Assembly: GCA_018435125.1 (NCBI GenBank)
Contig: JAHDNZ010000039.1
Location: forward strand, 1-46,130
From: Bacillota bacterium
Lineage (GTDB): Bacteria > Bacillota > DTU065
DNA length: 46,130 nt
Direction of reading: 5' to 3'
A program made the position numbers and the translations under genes. The notes beneath the pieces were generated by a model. It had not been told where the DNA came from. It made no database searches and saw only the letters and a program-made list of their open reading frames with translations. Positions 24,677-32,615 of this stretch are shown here, one piece after another. Numbering within the stretch: the first letter of the stretch is position 1; every line of letters begins with the position of its first letter.

Positions 24677-24952
24677 CTACTTAAGTGGTCTAATGCCTAG
24701 CTTCTCAATGAGAGTTCTATATCTTTGGATATCTTTGTCTCGTAGGTACTTGAGAAGGCCATTTCTCTGTCCGATGAGCTTGTACAAACCACGGCGAGAA
24801 TGGTAGTCCTTAGAATGCTTTTTTAAATGTTCTGTTAAGTCGCTGATTCTTTTGCTTAACATAGCAATCTGGACTTCAGGAGAACCGGTATCGCCTTCAT
24901 GTGTTTGATACTCTTCAATTATTACCTTCTTAGTTTGTGCATCAAGTGCCAT
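24677..24952 (-). CDS. rpsO: Ribosomal protein S15
   Basis: A 91-residue small-subunit protein binding 16S rRNA in the platform, of usual size. Hallmarks: [39 protein letters not shown] and [12 protein letters not shown]. It is a single-gene unit with its own promoter, a folded leader and a terminator, upstream of pnp. Autoregulation by S15 binding to the leader is known in several phyla and is plausible here. The start is ATG with AAGGAGGTG upstream. Confidence 0.98.
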   Translation of the reverse strand: MALDAQTKKVIIEEYQTHEGDTGSPEVQIAMLSKRISDLTEHLKKHSKDYHSRRGLYKLIGQRNGLLKYLRDKDIQRYRTLIEKLGIRPLK

Positions 24953-24978
24953 TTAGACACCTCCTTACATTTAAATCC

Positions 24979-25026
24979 CCCATAGCCAAGCTTAACGTCG
25001 GAGGTTTCGTTAGGCTGAGCAATGGG
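24979..25026 (-). promoter_or_regulatory. Structured rpsO leader, candidate S15 autoregulatory RNA
   Basis: On the minus strand CCCAT (25026-25022) pairs with ATGGG (24983-24979), and inside it AGCC (25016-25013) with GGCT (24987-24984), enclosing a further imperfect stem CCTAACG/CGTTAAG. The structure begins a few bases after the predicted transcript start and ends before the rpsO ribosome site. The position fits an S15-binding leader, but I cannot match it to a specific known class. Confidence 0.45.
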
Positions 25027-25039
25027 TTAGTTCGTATTT

Positions 25040-25068
25040 AGTTTATCATAAGAACATCTAATTAACAA
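25040..25068 (-). promoter_or_regulatory. rpsO promoter
   Basis: On the minus strand, TTGTTA (opposite 25063-25068), a 17-bp spacer and TAAACT (opposite 25040-25045). The -35 box is the same as that of the rpsB promoter. The transcript would start near 25033. Confidence 0.65.
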
Positions 25069-25189
25069 CAATTCTTCCTTAAGACTAAAAATTATTACAG
25101 CTATATGTCTAGTATATGTTTTATCCGTACTGTAATTTCTATTCGTTAATTCATAAATATGAACATTGCTTGCCCGATAATTTTTATAC

Positions 25190-26116
25190 TTAAAGGTAAT
25201 GCTTGATTATAAAGCGGGCCTTTTTTTCATCAAGTTCTACTTGGTCTCTTAACGCTAAAGCCGAGTTAAATTTAACTATGCCTCGGAGATAATCAATAAA
25301 CTCTAATTTAATCTCTTTACCATAAAGATTGCCCGCAAAATCTATAAAATAAACCTCAACAGCTATATCTAAATCATCACGGAAGGTTGGTTTATTCGAA
25401 ATTGATAAAAGACCATAAGCGGATTTTTCCTCAAAAAATCCTTCCACTAGGTAAACGCCGCAAGCTGGTATGAGTTTATCTCGAGATACTTCCAGATTGG
25501 CTGTAGGCATACTTAAGGTACGTCCTCGGCCCTCTCCTATGATAACCTCGCCGGCTAAAGAATATCTTCTGCCAAGGAGAGTGTTGGCTCTAAGTATTTG
25601 CCCTTCATGTAAAAATCTTCTAATTAAAGTCGATGATATAATACTCTGATTATCTTTAATAACAGGACTTATTACTATCGGAATCCGGTTTCTTCTACCC
25701 AAAAAGGACAAAAGAGTACTGTTTCCCTGAGCTTTTTTACCAAAATGGAAATCAGTACCGACAACTGCACCTACTGCCCCAAATTTAGTCAGTAAAGTTT
25801 CCTGAAAAAACTGTGCTGCTGAATAATTAGCCAGATCATAAAAACTTGGTATAAAAACAATTTCAACTCCCAGTTTTTCAAGCAGTCTAAATTTTTCGGT
25901 TTTAGTTGTTAAAAGTTGCACCGCATTTGCTTTTAAGACTGTCTCTGGATGCTCGTTAAAGGTCATTAAAGCTAAACGAGCTCCTTTTTTAGTAGCTAAA
26001 TCTCTGCCCTGTTTAATTAAATTTTGATGTCCCCTATGAAGTCCATCGAAGGTACCCAAAACTACTATTGTTCTATCTGGACATTTTTCTAAACCTCTGA
26101 TCTCCACTTTTCCCAC
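25190..26116 (-). CDS. ribF: Bifunctional riboflavin kinase/FAD synthetase
   Basis: A 308-residue enzyme that phosphorylates riboflavin to FMN and adenylates FMN to FAD. The N-terminal nucleotidyltransferase domain shows VVLGTFDGLHRGHQNLIKQG (family HxGH) and SSTLIRRFLHEGQI. The C-terminal riboflavin-kinase domain shows GRGRTLSMPTANLEV. The length is standard. It follows truB by 13 bases at the end of the rimP-nusA-infB operon, the usual Gram-positive place. The start is GTG or ATG near 26116, with a short ribosome site in the truB end region. Confidence 0.97.
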   Translation of the reverse strand: MGKVEIRGLEKCPDRTIVVLGTFDGLHRGHQNLIKQGRDLATKKGARLALMTFNEHPETVLKANAVQLLTTKTEKFRLLEKLGVEIVFIPSFYDLANYSAAQFFQETLLTKFGAVGAVVGTDFHFGKKAQGNSTLLSFLGRRNRIPIVISPVIKDNQSIISSTLIRRFLHEGQILRANTLLGRRYSLAGEVIIGEGRGRTLSMPTANLEVSRDKLIPACGVYLVEGFFEEKSAYGLLSISNKPTFRDDLDIAVEVYFIDFAGNLYGKEIKLEFIDYLRGIVKFNSALALRDQVELDEKKARFIIKHYL

Positions 26117-26129
26117 CTGCCAAGCTACT

Positions 26130-27041
26130 TTAGGTAATAAGAATCTTTTCTGGTTTAAGTATAGGTTTATCTTCTCCTAGGAAGTGATAAATACCTACAA
26201 ATATATTGGTAGCTGTATAAACTAGAACTCGCTGATTTTTTATAAGAGAATCTAATTGGTTTTCTTCTACCTCAGCTGCGGTTAAAACCTGTCCGTTTAA
26301 TAGTGCTTTCTCCTTACCTTTAAGAGCCCTTATCACTGGAAAATCTAAGATTTGATCTGCGGGTATGATAAAGTCTTGACCGGTCTTCATTTTTGAATCT
26401 ATCTCTTCTATTAAAAGCGAATCGGCAATTTTTAGGCCCCCCGAAGCTGTACGCAGAAGAAAGCCCATATGAGCCGGCAGTCCTATTCTCTCTCCAAGTG
26501 CCTTACAAAGAGAGCGAATATAAGTACCTTTACTCACCTGAGCTTCCAACAAAACCTTATCTCCGGTATGAATAAGTTGAGGAGCCGAGATTATCTTCAA
26601 GGAATAAATAATAATATCCCTTGGTTCTCTAGCTATCTCTTGGCCCTCACGAAATAGTTCATATAGTTTTTTACCTCGGACTTTAATGGCTGAGGCCATA
26701 GGTGGAATCTGCTTTTGGGGTCCCATAAATTCTGATAAAACAGCCTCTAGATCTTCTCTTTTAATAGTTCCGGTCTTTTGGGTTAAAATTTCGCCAAAAC
26801 TATCTTCCGTAGTAGTTGCTACACCTAAAACCAGCTCAAACCGATAAGTCTTTTGCTGTTCTAATAAATATTCCAAAACCCGGGTAGCTTTACCCACCCC
26901 CAAGACCAAAACACCCGCGGCTCCGGGGTCAAGGGTCCCGGCGTGGCCAATACGTTTTTCACCAAGAAGACGTCGCATTTTAGCAACTACATCATGAGAT
27001 GACATTCCCGGTGTTTTAAGGAGATTAATAATGCCTTCCAT
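26130..27041 (-). CDS. truB: tRNA pseudouridine-55 synthase
   Basis: A 303-residue enzyme making pseudouridine 55 in the T-loop of tRNA. The catalytic segment KRIGHAGTLDPGAAGVLVLG carries the essential Asp, and GIINLLKTPGMSSHDVVAKM is the N-terminal family block. KGTYIRSLCKALGERIG lies in the core. The C-terminal 70 residues form a PUA-like extension. It starts four bases behind the nrnA stop, so it is co-translated. Confidence 0.97.
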   Translation of the reverse strand: MEGIINLLKTPGMSSHDVVAKMRRLLGEKRIGHAGTLDPGAAGVLVLGVGKATRVLEYLLEQQKTYRFELVLGVATTTEDSFGEILTQKTGTIKREDLEAVLSEFMGPQKQIPPMASAIKVRGKKLYELFREGQEIAREPRDIIIYSLKIISAPQLIHTGDKVLLEAQVSKGTYIRSLCKALGERIGLPAHMGFLLRTASGGLKIADSLLIEEIDSKMKTGQDFIIPADQILDFPVIRALKGKEKALLNGQVLTAAEVEENQLDSLIKNQRVLVYTATNIFVGIYHFLGEDKPILKPEKILIT

Positions 27042-27045
27042 TGAT

Positions 27046-28005
27046 CTAAGACACCTCTTTGGCTTTAGCTAATACTTGATTAATAGCTGTATTTAATGGA
27101 GCTTCGATAACACAGCCAGCAGCTTTCGGATGACCTCCACCGCCAAATTTTTCAGCTAGAGTAGCCACATTATAAGAGCTCTGAGATCGCAAGGACACTT
27201 TAACCAGATTTTTTTCTTTTTCTTTAAATACAATAGCGATTTCAATATTAGCCATCATTTTCATATAAGTAGATAGTTCTTCAGCTGCTCCAAAATCAAG
27301 GCCTAGATCTTCCACTTCTTTAAAACTAATCCAAGTGTAGCAGATCTTCTCAACTAAGGTAATACGATTAAACGCTAAAGCTAAAAGCTTAAAATAACCA
27401 GGTGATTTATGCTCATGAATCTCGCTGCTGATAAAAGCTGGATTGGCACCGGCTTTTACTAGTTTAGCAGCTTTTTCTAGAGTTTGGGCTGTAGTGTTGC
27501 TAAATCGGAAGCCTCCTGTATCGGTAAAAAGGGCCGTATAAAGAGGTTCACTAAGTTTTTCATCCAGTTTTAGACCTAAGTCTAAAATTAAATCCATAAT
27601 AATTTCACCGGTAGCCGATCTTTTAGGATCGACATAATTAATAGCTCCATAATTAGGATTAGAACTATGGTGATCAATATTAATTGTTAAATCCTGAGTC
27701 TTAAAAAGTTCTAAACCTTTATCACCAAGACGGTTACTATCCGCAGAGTCAATGGCTATTGCTATATCAAAACTTTGGGTTACATCCTCAGTTTTGATTA
27801 ATTCACCTTCTTGAGGTAAAAATTTTAGAAAAGAGGGAATATCATCCTCACAGGCCATGATAACCTCTTTATCTAATCTTTTTAAGGCTCTCCCTAAGGC
27901 TAAAAGTGAGCCTATACAGTCTCCATCAGGAGTAACATGGCAAAGAAGCAGGATGCGCTTTTTTTTTAACAAAAGTGAAGCAATTTCACTTCTGATTGCC
28001 ATCAT
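27046..28005 (-). CDS. nrnA: DHH-family oligoribonuclease/pAp phosphatase (NrnA type)
   Basis: A phosphoesterase degrading nanoRNA and 3'-phosphoadenosine 5'-phosphate, common beside rbfA in Gram-positives. DHH motifs: HVTPDGDCIGSLLALG, AIDSADSNRLGD and INIDHHSSNPNYGAINY (the DHH triad). The DHHA1 domain ends with KFGGGGHPKAAGCVI. The frame extends to 28035, but that part overlaps rbfA and lacks a ribosome site. MMAIRSEIAS at 28005, behind GGTGAGG, is the likely start and overlaps the rbfA stop by 20 bases. Confidence 0.95.
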   Translation of the reverse strand: MMAIRSEIASLLLKKKRILLLCHVTPDGDCIGSLLALGRALKRLDKEVIMACEDDIPSFLKFLPQEGELIKTEDVTQSFDIAIAIDSADSNRLGDKGLELFKTQDLTINIDHHSSNPNYGAINYVDPKRSATGEIIMDLILDLGLKLDEKLSEPLYTALFTDTGGFRFSNTTAQTLEKAAKLVKAGANPAFISSEIHEHKSPGYFKLLALAFNRITLVEKICYTWISFKEVEDLGLDFGAAEELSTYMKMMANIEIAIVFKEKEKNLVKVSLRSQSSYNVATLAEKFGGGGHPKAAGCVIEAPLNTAINQVLAKAKEVS

Positions 28006-28360
28006 CCTCACCGCTCTCTTTTTTCTCGACTTCATTTAAAAGCTCCATAATACGTGCTCCGCGTTTAAGAGAGTCATCATAGCGAAAAGTTATCTCCGGC
28101 GTTACTCTTAATCTGATACGTTTGCCAATTTCACTGCGGATATACCCAGAAGCTTTATCTAAGCCACTTTGAATCTCTTCTAGTTTATGGTCGTTAAGGG
28201 TAGAATAAAAGACCTTTACAAAGGTAAGATCATCGCTTATATCAACATCAGTGATGGAGATAAAACCGATACGCGGATCCTTAACATCCTGTCTTAAAAT
28301 ATTGGCTAATTCACGTTTTATCTCTTCTTGCACTCTCTCTTTACGTGAAAACTGCGGCAT
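27986..28360 (-). CDS. rbfA: Ribosome-binding factor A
   Basis: A 124-residue KH-fold factor needed for 30S maturation and 16S 5'-end processing. The family strands are clear: RVQEEIKRELANILRQDVKD, GFISITDVDISDDLTFVKVF and RLRVTPEITFRYDDSLKRG. A charged C-terminus overlaps the nrnA start. It lies between infB and nrnA, as usual. Confidence 0.97.
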   Translation of the reverse strand: MPQFSRKERVQEEIKRELANILRQDVKDPRIGFISITDVDISDDLTFVKVFYSTLNDHKLEEIQSGLDKASGYIRSEIGKRIRLRVTPEITFRYDDSLKRGARIMELLNEVEKKESGEDDGNQK

Positions 28361-28402
28361 GTAAATAACCTGCCTTTCTTGAGATATAAAGAGAACGTTA
28401 GC

Positions 28403-30367
28403 TTATTCTATCTGGACCATCTGATAAGCTTCGATGATGTCGCCTTCTTTAATATCATTAAACTTTTCAAAACCAATACCACATTCAAAACCAGTAGCTA
28501 TTTCCTTGACATCGTCTTTAAATCTTTTTAGAGAACCCAGCTCGCCTTCATAGATAACAATATGGTCTCTAAGTACTCTAGCTTTAGCTGAGCGAACAAC
28601 TTTTCCATCTAAAACATAACAGCCTCCGATATTACCTGCTTTGGGTACCTTAAAGACTGCTCTTACTTCAGCATGGCCAATAATATCTTCCTTAAACTTG
28701 GGTTCGAGAAGTCCTTTAAGCGCTTTTTGGATATCATCTACCGCATCGTAGATAATACGATAAAGTCTTATATCCACAGCTTCTTTTTCAGCAGCTTTTT
28801 TAGCAATAGCATCAGGGCGAACATTAAAGCCAACTACAATCGCATTCGAGGCTGAAGCTAGCATAATATCACTTTCACTTATGGCGCCGACTCCAGCATG
28901 AATAGCAACCACTTTAACTTCAGCGGTAGAAAGTTTTTCTAACGACTGCTTAACAGCTTCAGCAGAACCTTGAACATCAGCTTTAATAAGTAGCTTTAAT
29001 TCTTTTATATCCGCACTTTGAATTTGCGCAAAAAGGTCGTCTAGGGAAACCTTGGTGACTTTTTGCATACTAGCCCTATCTTTATCCAGGCGTTTATCGG
29101 CGATATCTCTAGCAGCTCTGTCATCTCGGGTAACCTGGAAGGGATCGCCTGCCTGAGGCACATCATTAAGACCTAAAACTTCAACTGGAGTGGAAGGACC
29201 TGCAACTTTGATATTTTGTCCTTTATCATTCACCATGGCTCTGATACGTCCAAAAACAGTCCCAGCCACAACTGAATCCCCTATTTCCAAGGTACCTCTT
29301 TTTACAAGAACAGTAGCTGTTGGACCTCTTCCTTTATCTAATTTAGCTTCGATAATAATGCCATCGGCTGGACCATCTATCGGAGCTTTTAATTCCTGCA
29401 TCTCAGATACTAAAATAATCATATCTAAAAGTTCGGCAATCCCCTCACCACGTAAAGCTGAAACAGGTACACAGATAGTGTCCCCGCCCCAATCTTCGGG
29501 TATAAGCCCATGTTCTGATAGCTGCTGTTTTACATGATCTGGGTTAGCACCAGAAACATCAATTTTATTAACTGCCACTATAATAGGTACCTTGGCTGCT
29601 TTGGCATGGTTGACAGCCTCTATGGTTTGAGGCATCACTCCATCATTAGCTGCTACAACCAAAATGGCAATATCAGTTACCTGGGCACCTCTTGCTCTCA
29701 TGGAAGTAAAGGCTTCATGGCCTGGAGTGTCTAAAAAAGTAATTTTTTTATTATTAACCTCGACCTGGTAAGCCCCGATATGTTGGGTTATGCCACCGGC
29801 TTCGCTAGCAGCTACTTTAGTGTTGCGAATTCTATCAAGTAAGGTTGTCTTTCCATGGTCAACATGGCCCATAATAGTTACTACCGGGGCTCTATCAATC
29901 GCAACAAACTCTTCTTCTTTATCTGCTTCGTTCTTCTCACATGAGCTTGCCAGAGCGGATTTTTGTTTTAGTTTGGCACCGTATTCATCTGCTAAAATTT
30001 GAACTACTTCATAATCAATCTCTGCGTTTTGGGTTAACATTAAGCCTAAATCCATAAGCTTTTTGATCATCTCGGTAACGGGGACCTCTAATTTTTGGGC
30101 CATCTCTGCTACAGTAACTGAACTCTCTACTTCAATAACCTTCTTTTTTTTCTTTTTTGTTGTTTTAACTGCGACCGGCTCTTCTGACTCTTTGAAATCA
30201 CTTTCCTCACCCGAGGCAAACTCTTCTTTCAAAATATCGACCAGATCATCTTCTATAGCACTCATATGACTGCTTATCTCAAAACCTAAACCTTTGAGAT
30301 AATCAATAAGTTGCTTGCTGGTAACACTAAGAATTTTAGCTAATTCGTAGATACGAGTTCTACCCAT
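28403..30367 (-). CDS. infB: Translation initiation factor IF-2
   Basis: A 654-residue GTPase placing initiator tRNA on the 30S subunit. Two IF2-N modules (about 1-50 and 80-130) precede the G domain: [15 protein letters not shown] (G1), [20 protein letters not shown] (G3) and [15 protein letters not shown] (G4). Domains II-IV follow. The linker with TTKKKKKKV is short, so the protein is shorter than many IF-2. It begins one base behind the ylxQ stop, with GGGGGTGAG as ribosome site. Confidence 0.98.
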   Translation of the reverse strand: MGRTRIYELAKILSVTSKQLIDYLKGLGFEISSHMSAIEDDLVDILKEEFASGEESDFKESEEPVAVKTTKKKKKKVIEVESSVTVAEMAQKLEVPVTEMIKKLMDLGLMLTQNAEIDYEVVQILADEYGAKLKQKSALASSCEKNEADKEEEFVAIDRAPVVTIMGHVDHGKTTLLDRIRNTKVAASEAGGITQHIGAYQVEVNNKKITFLDTPGHEAFTSMRARGAQVTDIAILVVAANDGVMPQTIEAVNHAKAAKVPIIVAVNKIDVSGANPDHVKQQLSEHGLIPEDWGGDTICVPVSALRGEGIAELLDMIILVSEMQELKAPIDGPADGIIIEAKLDKGRGPTATVLVKRGTLEIGDSVVAGTVFGRIRAMVNDKGQNIKVAGPSTPVEVLGLNDVPQAGDPFQVTRDDRAARDIADKRLDKDRASMQKVTKVSLDDLFAQIQSADIKELKLLIKADVQGSAEAVKQSLEKLSTAEVKVVAIHAGVGAISESDIMLASASNAIVVGFNVRPDAIAKKAAEKEAVDIRLYRIIYDAVDDIQKALKGLLEPKFKEDIIGHAEVRAVFKVPKAGNIGGCYVLDGKVVRSAKARVLRDHIVIYEGELGSLKRFKDDVKEIATGFECGIGFEKFNDIKEGDIIEAYQMVQIE

Positions 30368-30664
30368 CTACTCACCCCCAGATTTATATAACTCACCTAT
30401 TGTCTGTGCAAAGTTAGTATCGGTAACGACTAAGACTGCGGCTTCTCTAAAGCCCACAAGCTCTCCCAGACTTTTTTTGTTTTTAAAGTCTAGTATCTTT
30501 ACATGGTGTTTATTAGCCAGATGCCAAAAATTGCGTTTGGTGGAATTACCCGCATCTTCGGCTACAATGATTAGTTTGGCTGTTTGGCGTTTAATGGATT
30601 CTTCACATGCCTTGCAGCCCACCACGATTTTCCCCGAACGGCGTGCTAAACCAAGTATGGTCAT
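30368..30664 (-). CDS. ylxQ: L7Ae-family ribosome-associated protein (YlxQ)
   Basis: A 98-residue L7Ae/L30e-fold RNA-binding protein, which in Bacillus is an accessory K-turn binder of unclear role. Family signature: LARRSGKIVVGCKACEESIK, LIIVAEDAGNSTKRNF and LGELVGFREAAVLVVTDTNF. The start overlaps the ylxR stop by four bases (ATGA type), indicating coupling. Confidence 0.93.
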   Translation of the reverse strand: MTILGLARRSGKIVVGCKACEESIKRQTAKLIIVAEDAGNSTKRNFWHLANKHHVKILDFKNKKSLGELVGFREAAVLVVTDTNFAQTIGELYKSGGE

Positions 30665-30924
30665 TGCTTAATAAATTCCTCTCTAAGCCTATTGTAAATA
30701 TCCTCTGAAACATTGGTATCTAAGGTTTGAGAGAGCTTATCTCCTTTATAAGCTTTCTCCAGGCACTCAATTTTAGCACAGATATAAGCACCTCTACCGT
30801 TTAACTTGCCGGTTGGATCAATTTTTACTTCTCCAGTAGGAGTTTTGACTATACGAATTAATTCTCTTTTTGTAAATTTACCCCTACAGCCAATACAGCT
30901 TCTTTCAGGAATCTTTTTGGCCAT
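30661..30924 (-). CDS. rnpM: YlxR/RnpM-family RNA-binding protein
   Basis: An 87-residue protein of the YlxR family, reported to bind and modulate the RNA component of RNase P. It keeps the signature ERSCIGCRGKFTKRELIRIV, TGKLNGRGAYIC and a second cysteine (KIECLEKA). It overlaps the nusA end by 20 bases; the start ATG follows GAGGGA. Confidence 0.94.
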   Translation of the reverse strand: MAKKIPERSCIGCRGKFTKRELIRIVKTPTGEVKIDPTGKLNGRGAYICAKIECLEKAYKGDKLSQTLDTNVSEDIYNRLREEFIKQ

Positions 30925-31981
30925 CTTCCCTCACCTCAGGCTCGCTACTTGTCTGGCTTTCACTTTTAATATCAATCTTCCAGCCGGTTAATTTAGCTGC
31001 CAGTCTGGCATTTTGACCTTCTCTGCCAATTGCCAGTGAAAGCTGGTCATCAGGGACAATAACTCGAGCAATTTTCTCATCACCTTCAAGTATCTGGACT
31101 TGGCTGACCTTAGCCGGTGACAAAGCGTTAGCTACAAATACCGCTGGTTCCTTATCCCAAGTTATGACATCGATCCTTTCTCCGTACAGTTCATCAACAA
31201 TAGCTTTAATACGAGCTCCTTTGTTTCCTACACAAGACCCTACCGGATCAACATTGGGATCTACTGAATGAACTGCAACTTTAGAACGATTTCCAGCTTC
31301 TCTAGCCACAGCTTTTACCTGGACTATACCATCATGAATCTCCGGTACTTCAAGTTCTAACAATCTAAGAAGCAGACCAGGGTGAGTGCGAGATAAAATG
31401 ATCTTTGGTCCCTGGGTTACTTCTTTTACCTCGGCAATATATACTTTAATGCGATCCCCATGTTTATATGTTTCGCTAGCTACCTGTTCTTTGGGAAGTA
31501 AAAGTGCCTCTGTTTTACCTAAGTTAATAAAGACATTGTTACCTGAAACTCTCTCGACAATACCAGTGATAAGATCTCCCTCACGATTTTTAAACTCCTC
31601 AAGAATTAAGCTTCTTTCGATAACCAAAAGGTTGTTTCTAACATTTTGCTTTGCATTAGTAGCAACTTTGCGTTTGAAATCAGCCGGAGTTACCTCAATC
31701 TCCAATACATCACCTACATCAAAAGCGGGATTTACCTCCCTGGCTTTAACCAAAGAGATTTGAGTTTCATTGTTTTGGACTTCTTCTACAATAGTCTTTT
31801 GCATATAGATATGCAGTTCCATATCACTGTCAAAACGGACAACGATCGATTGCCCATCTGCTTTGTAATTGTTTTTATAAGCTGTAATCAGAGAAGATTG
31901 CAATACCGCCATTAGTTTTTCTTCCGGAATACCCTTCTCTTTCGATATTTCTTGAATCGCCCGGTATATTTCACTTGACAT
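30905..31981 (-). CDS. nusA: Transcription elongation/termination factor NusA
   Basis: A 358-residue factor binding RNA polymerase and nascent RNA, affecting pausing and termination. An N-terminal RNA-polymerase-binding domain (1-125) is followed by S1 (GDLITGIVERVSGNNVFINL) and two KH domains (DPVGSCVGNKGARIKAIVDE and VPDDQLSLAIGREGQNARLA). There is no C-terminal acidic repeat, which is normal for Gram-positive NusA. Its operon leader carries a hairpin terminator (32504-32525), so NusA could act on its own expression, as the E. coli nusA operon is autoregulated. Confidence 0.98.
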   Translation of the reverse strand: MSSEIYRAIQEISKEKGIPEEKLMAVLQSSLITAYKNNYKADGQSIVVRFDSDMELHIYMQKTIVEEVQNNETQISLVKAREVNPAFDVGDVLEIEVTPADFKRKVATNAKQNVRNNLLVIERSLILEEFKNREGDLITGIVERVSGNNVFINLGKTEALLLPKEQVASETYKHGDRIKVYIAEVKEVTQGPKIILSRTHPGLLLRLLELEVPEIHDGIVQVKAVAREAGNRSKVAVHSVDPNVDPVGSCVGNKGARIKAIVDELYGERIDVITWDKEPAVFVANALSPAKVSQVQILEGDEKIARVIVPDDQLSLAIGREGQNARLAAKLTGWKIDIKSESQTSSEPEVREDGQKDS

Positions 31982-32001
31982 GTTTCTTTTAACCCTCCAC
32001 C

Positions 32002-32466
32002 CTAAAACTTGATAGCCAGGCGAGCCTTAATCACTTGAGAATAAGAAAGCTTATAGCAATCTGCTTCATCTTCAAGGATAATATTCTCGTTCTCGTCTGC
32101 CTGTTTTAAATAGCCGGTTAGCTTGTTCTTACCTTCTACAGGCTCTTTAAGAACCAAATAAACATAACGCCCCAGCTGTTTTTGCAAATCCTTATAGTCT
32201 TTTATTTTTCTCTCGGCCCCGGGAGAAGATACTTCCAGATAATAGGCTCCCTCAATAGGATCAGCCCTGTCTAGGACCTCTGACAAAGCCCTATTTACTT
32301 TCTCACAATCATTTATGGTCACACCTTCTGGTGGTTTGTCGATAACAACACTTAAAACCCAGTTTGTGCCTTCCTTGCGGTAAGTTATTGCAAAAAGCTC
32401 AATAGCCATACTCTCCAGGATTGGTGTTACCACCTCGCTAACAACATCGATAACCCTACCGCTCAT
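32002..32466 (-). CDS. rimP: Ribosome maturation factor RimP
   Basis: A 154-residue factor for 30S assembly, first gene of the nusA-infB operon. Family segments: LDRADPIEGAYYLEVSSPGA, the core motif before ERKIKDYKDLQKQLGRYV, and a C-terminal SH3-like domain (NKLTGYLKQADENENIILED). The start ATG follows GGAGGAAAA. The leader upstream holds a promoter and a terminator hairpin. Confidence 0.96.
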   Translation of the reverse strand: MSGRVIDVVSEVVTPILESMAIELFAITYRKEGTNWVLSVVIDKPPEGVTINDCEKVNRALSEVLDRADPIEGAYYLEVSSPGAERKIKDYKDLQKQLGRYVYLVLKEPVEGKNKLTGYLKQADENENIILEDEADCYKLSYSQVIKARLAIKF

Positions 32467-32503
32467 AGTTTTCCTCCTTCAACTAGTTACTATTGATAAA
32501 AGA

Positions 32504-32525
32504 AAGAGTGGGCAGACCCACTCTT
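32504..32525 (-). terminator. Hairpin terminator between polC and rimP, possible operon attenuator
   Basis: AAGAGTGGG (32504-32512) pairs with CCCACTCTT (32517-32525); on the minus strand TTCTTTTATC follows. It ends polC transcripts. Because it also lies downstream of the rimP promoter, it can terminate that transcript before rimP. Confidence 0.8.
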
Positions 32526-32566
32526 CTACAAACGTTCACGCTACAACTAAATAATATTTACTACCT

Positions 32567-32609
32567 TGCTATACGAAAATATTATAGCACAAAGTGGTGC
32601 AATAAGCAA
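32567..32609 (-). promoter_or_regulatory. Promoter of the rimP-nusA-infB operon with inverted repeat over -10
   Basis: On the minus strand, TTGCTT (opposite 32604-32609), a 17-bp spacer and a perfect TATAAT (opposite 32581-32586). A 7-bp inverted repeat, TGCTATA (32567-32573) and TATAGCA (32583-32589), overlaps the -10 box and start site and could be an operator. The promoter lies at the very end of polC. Confidence 0.7.
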
Positions 32610-32615
32610 TAAAAC

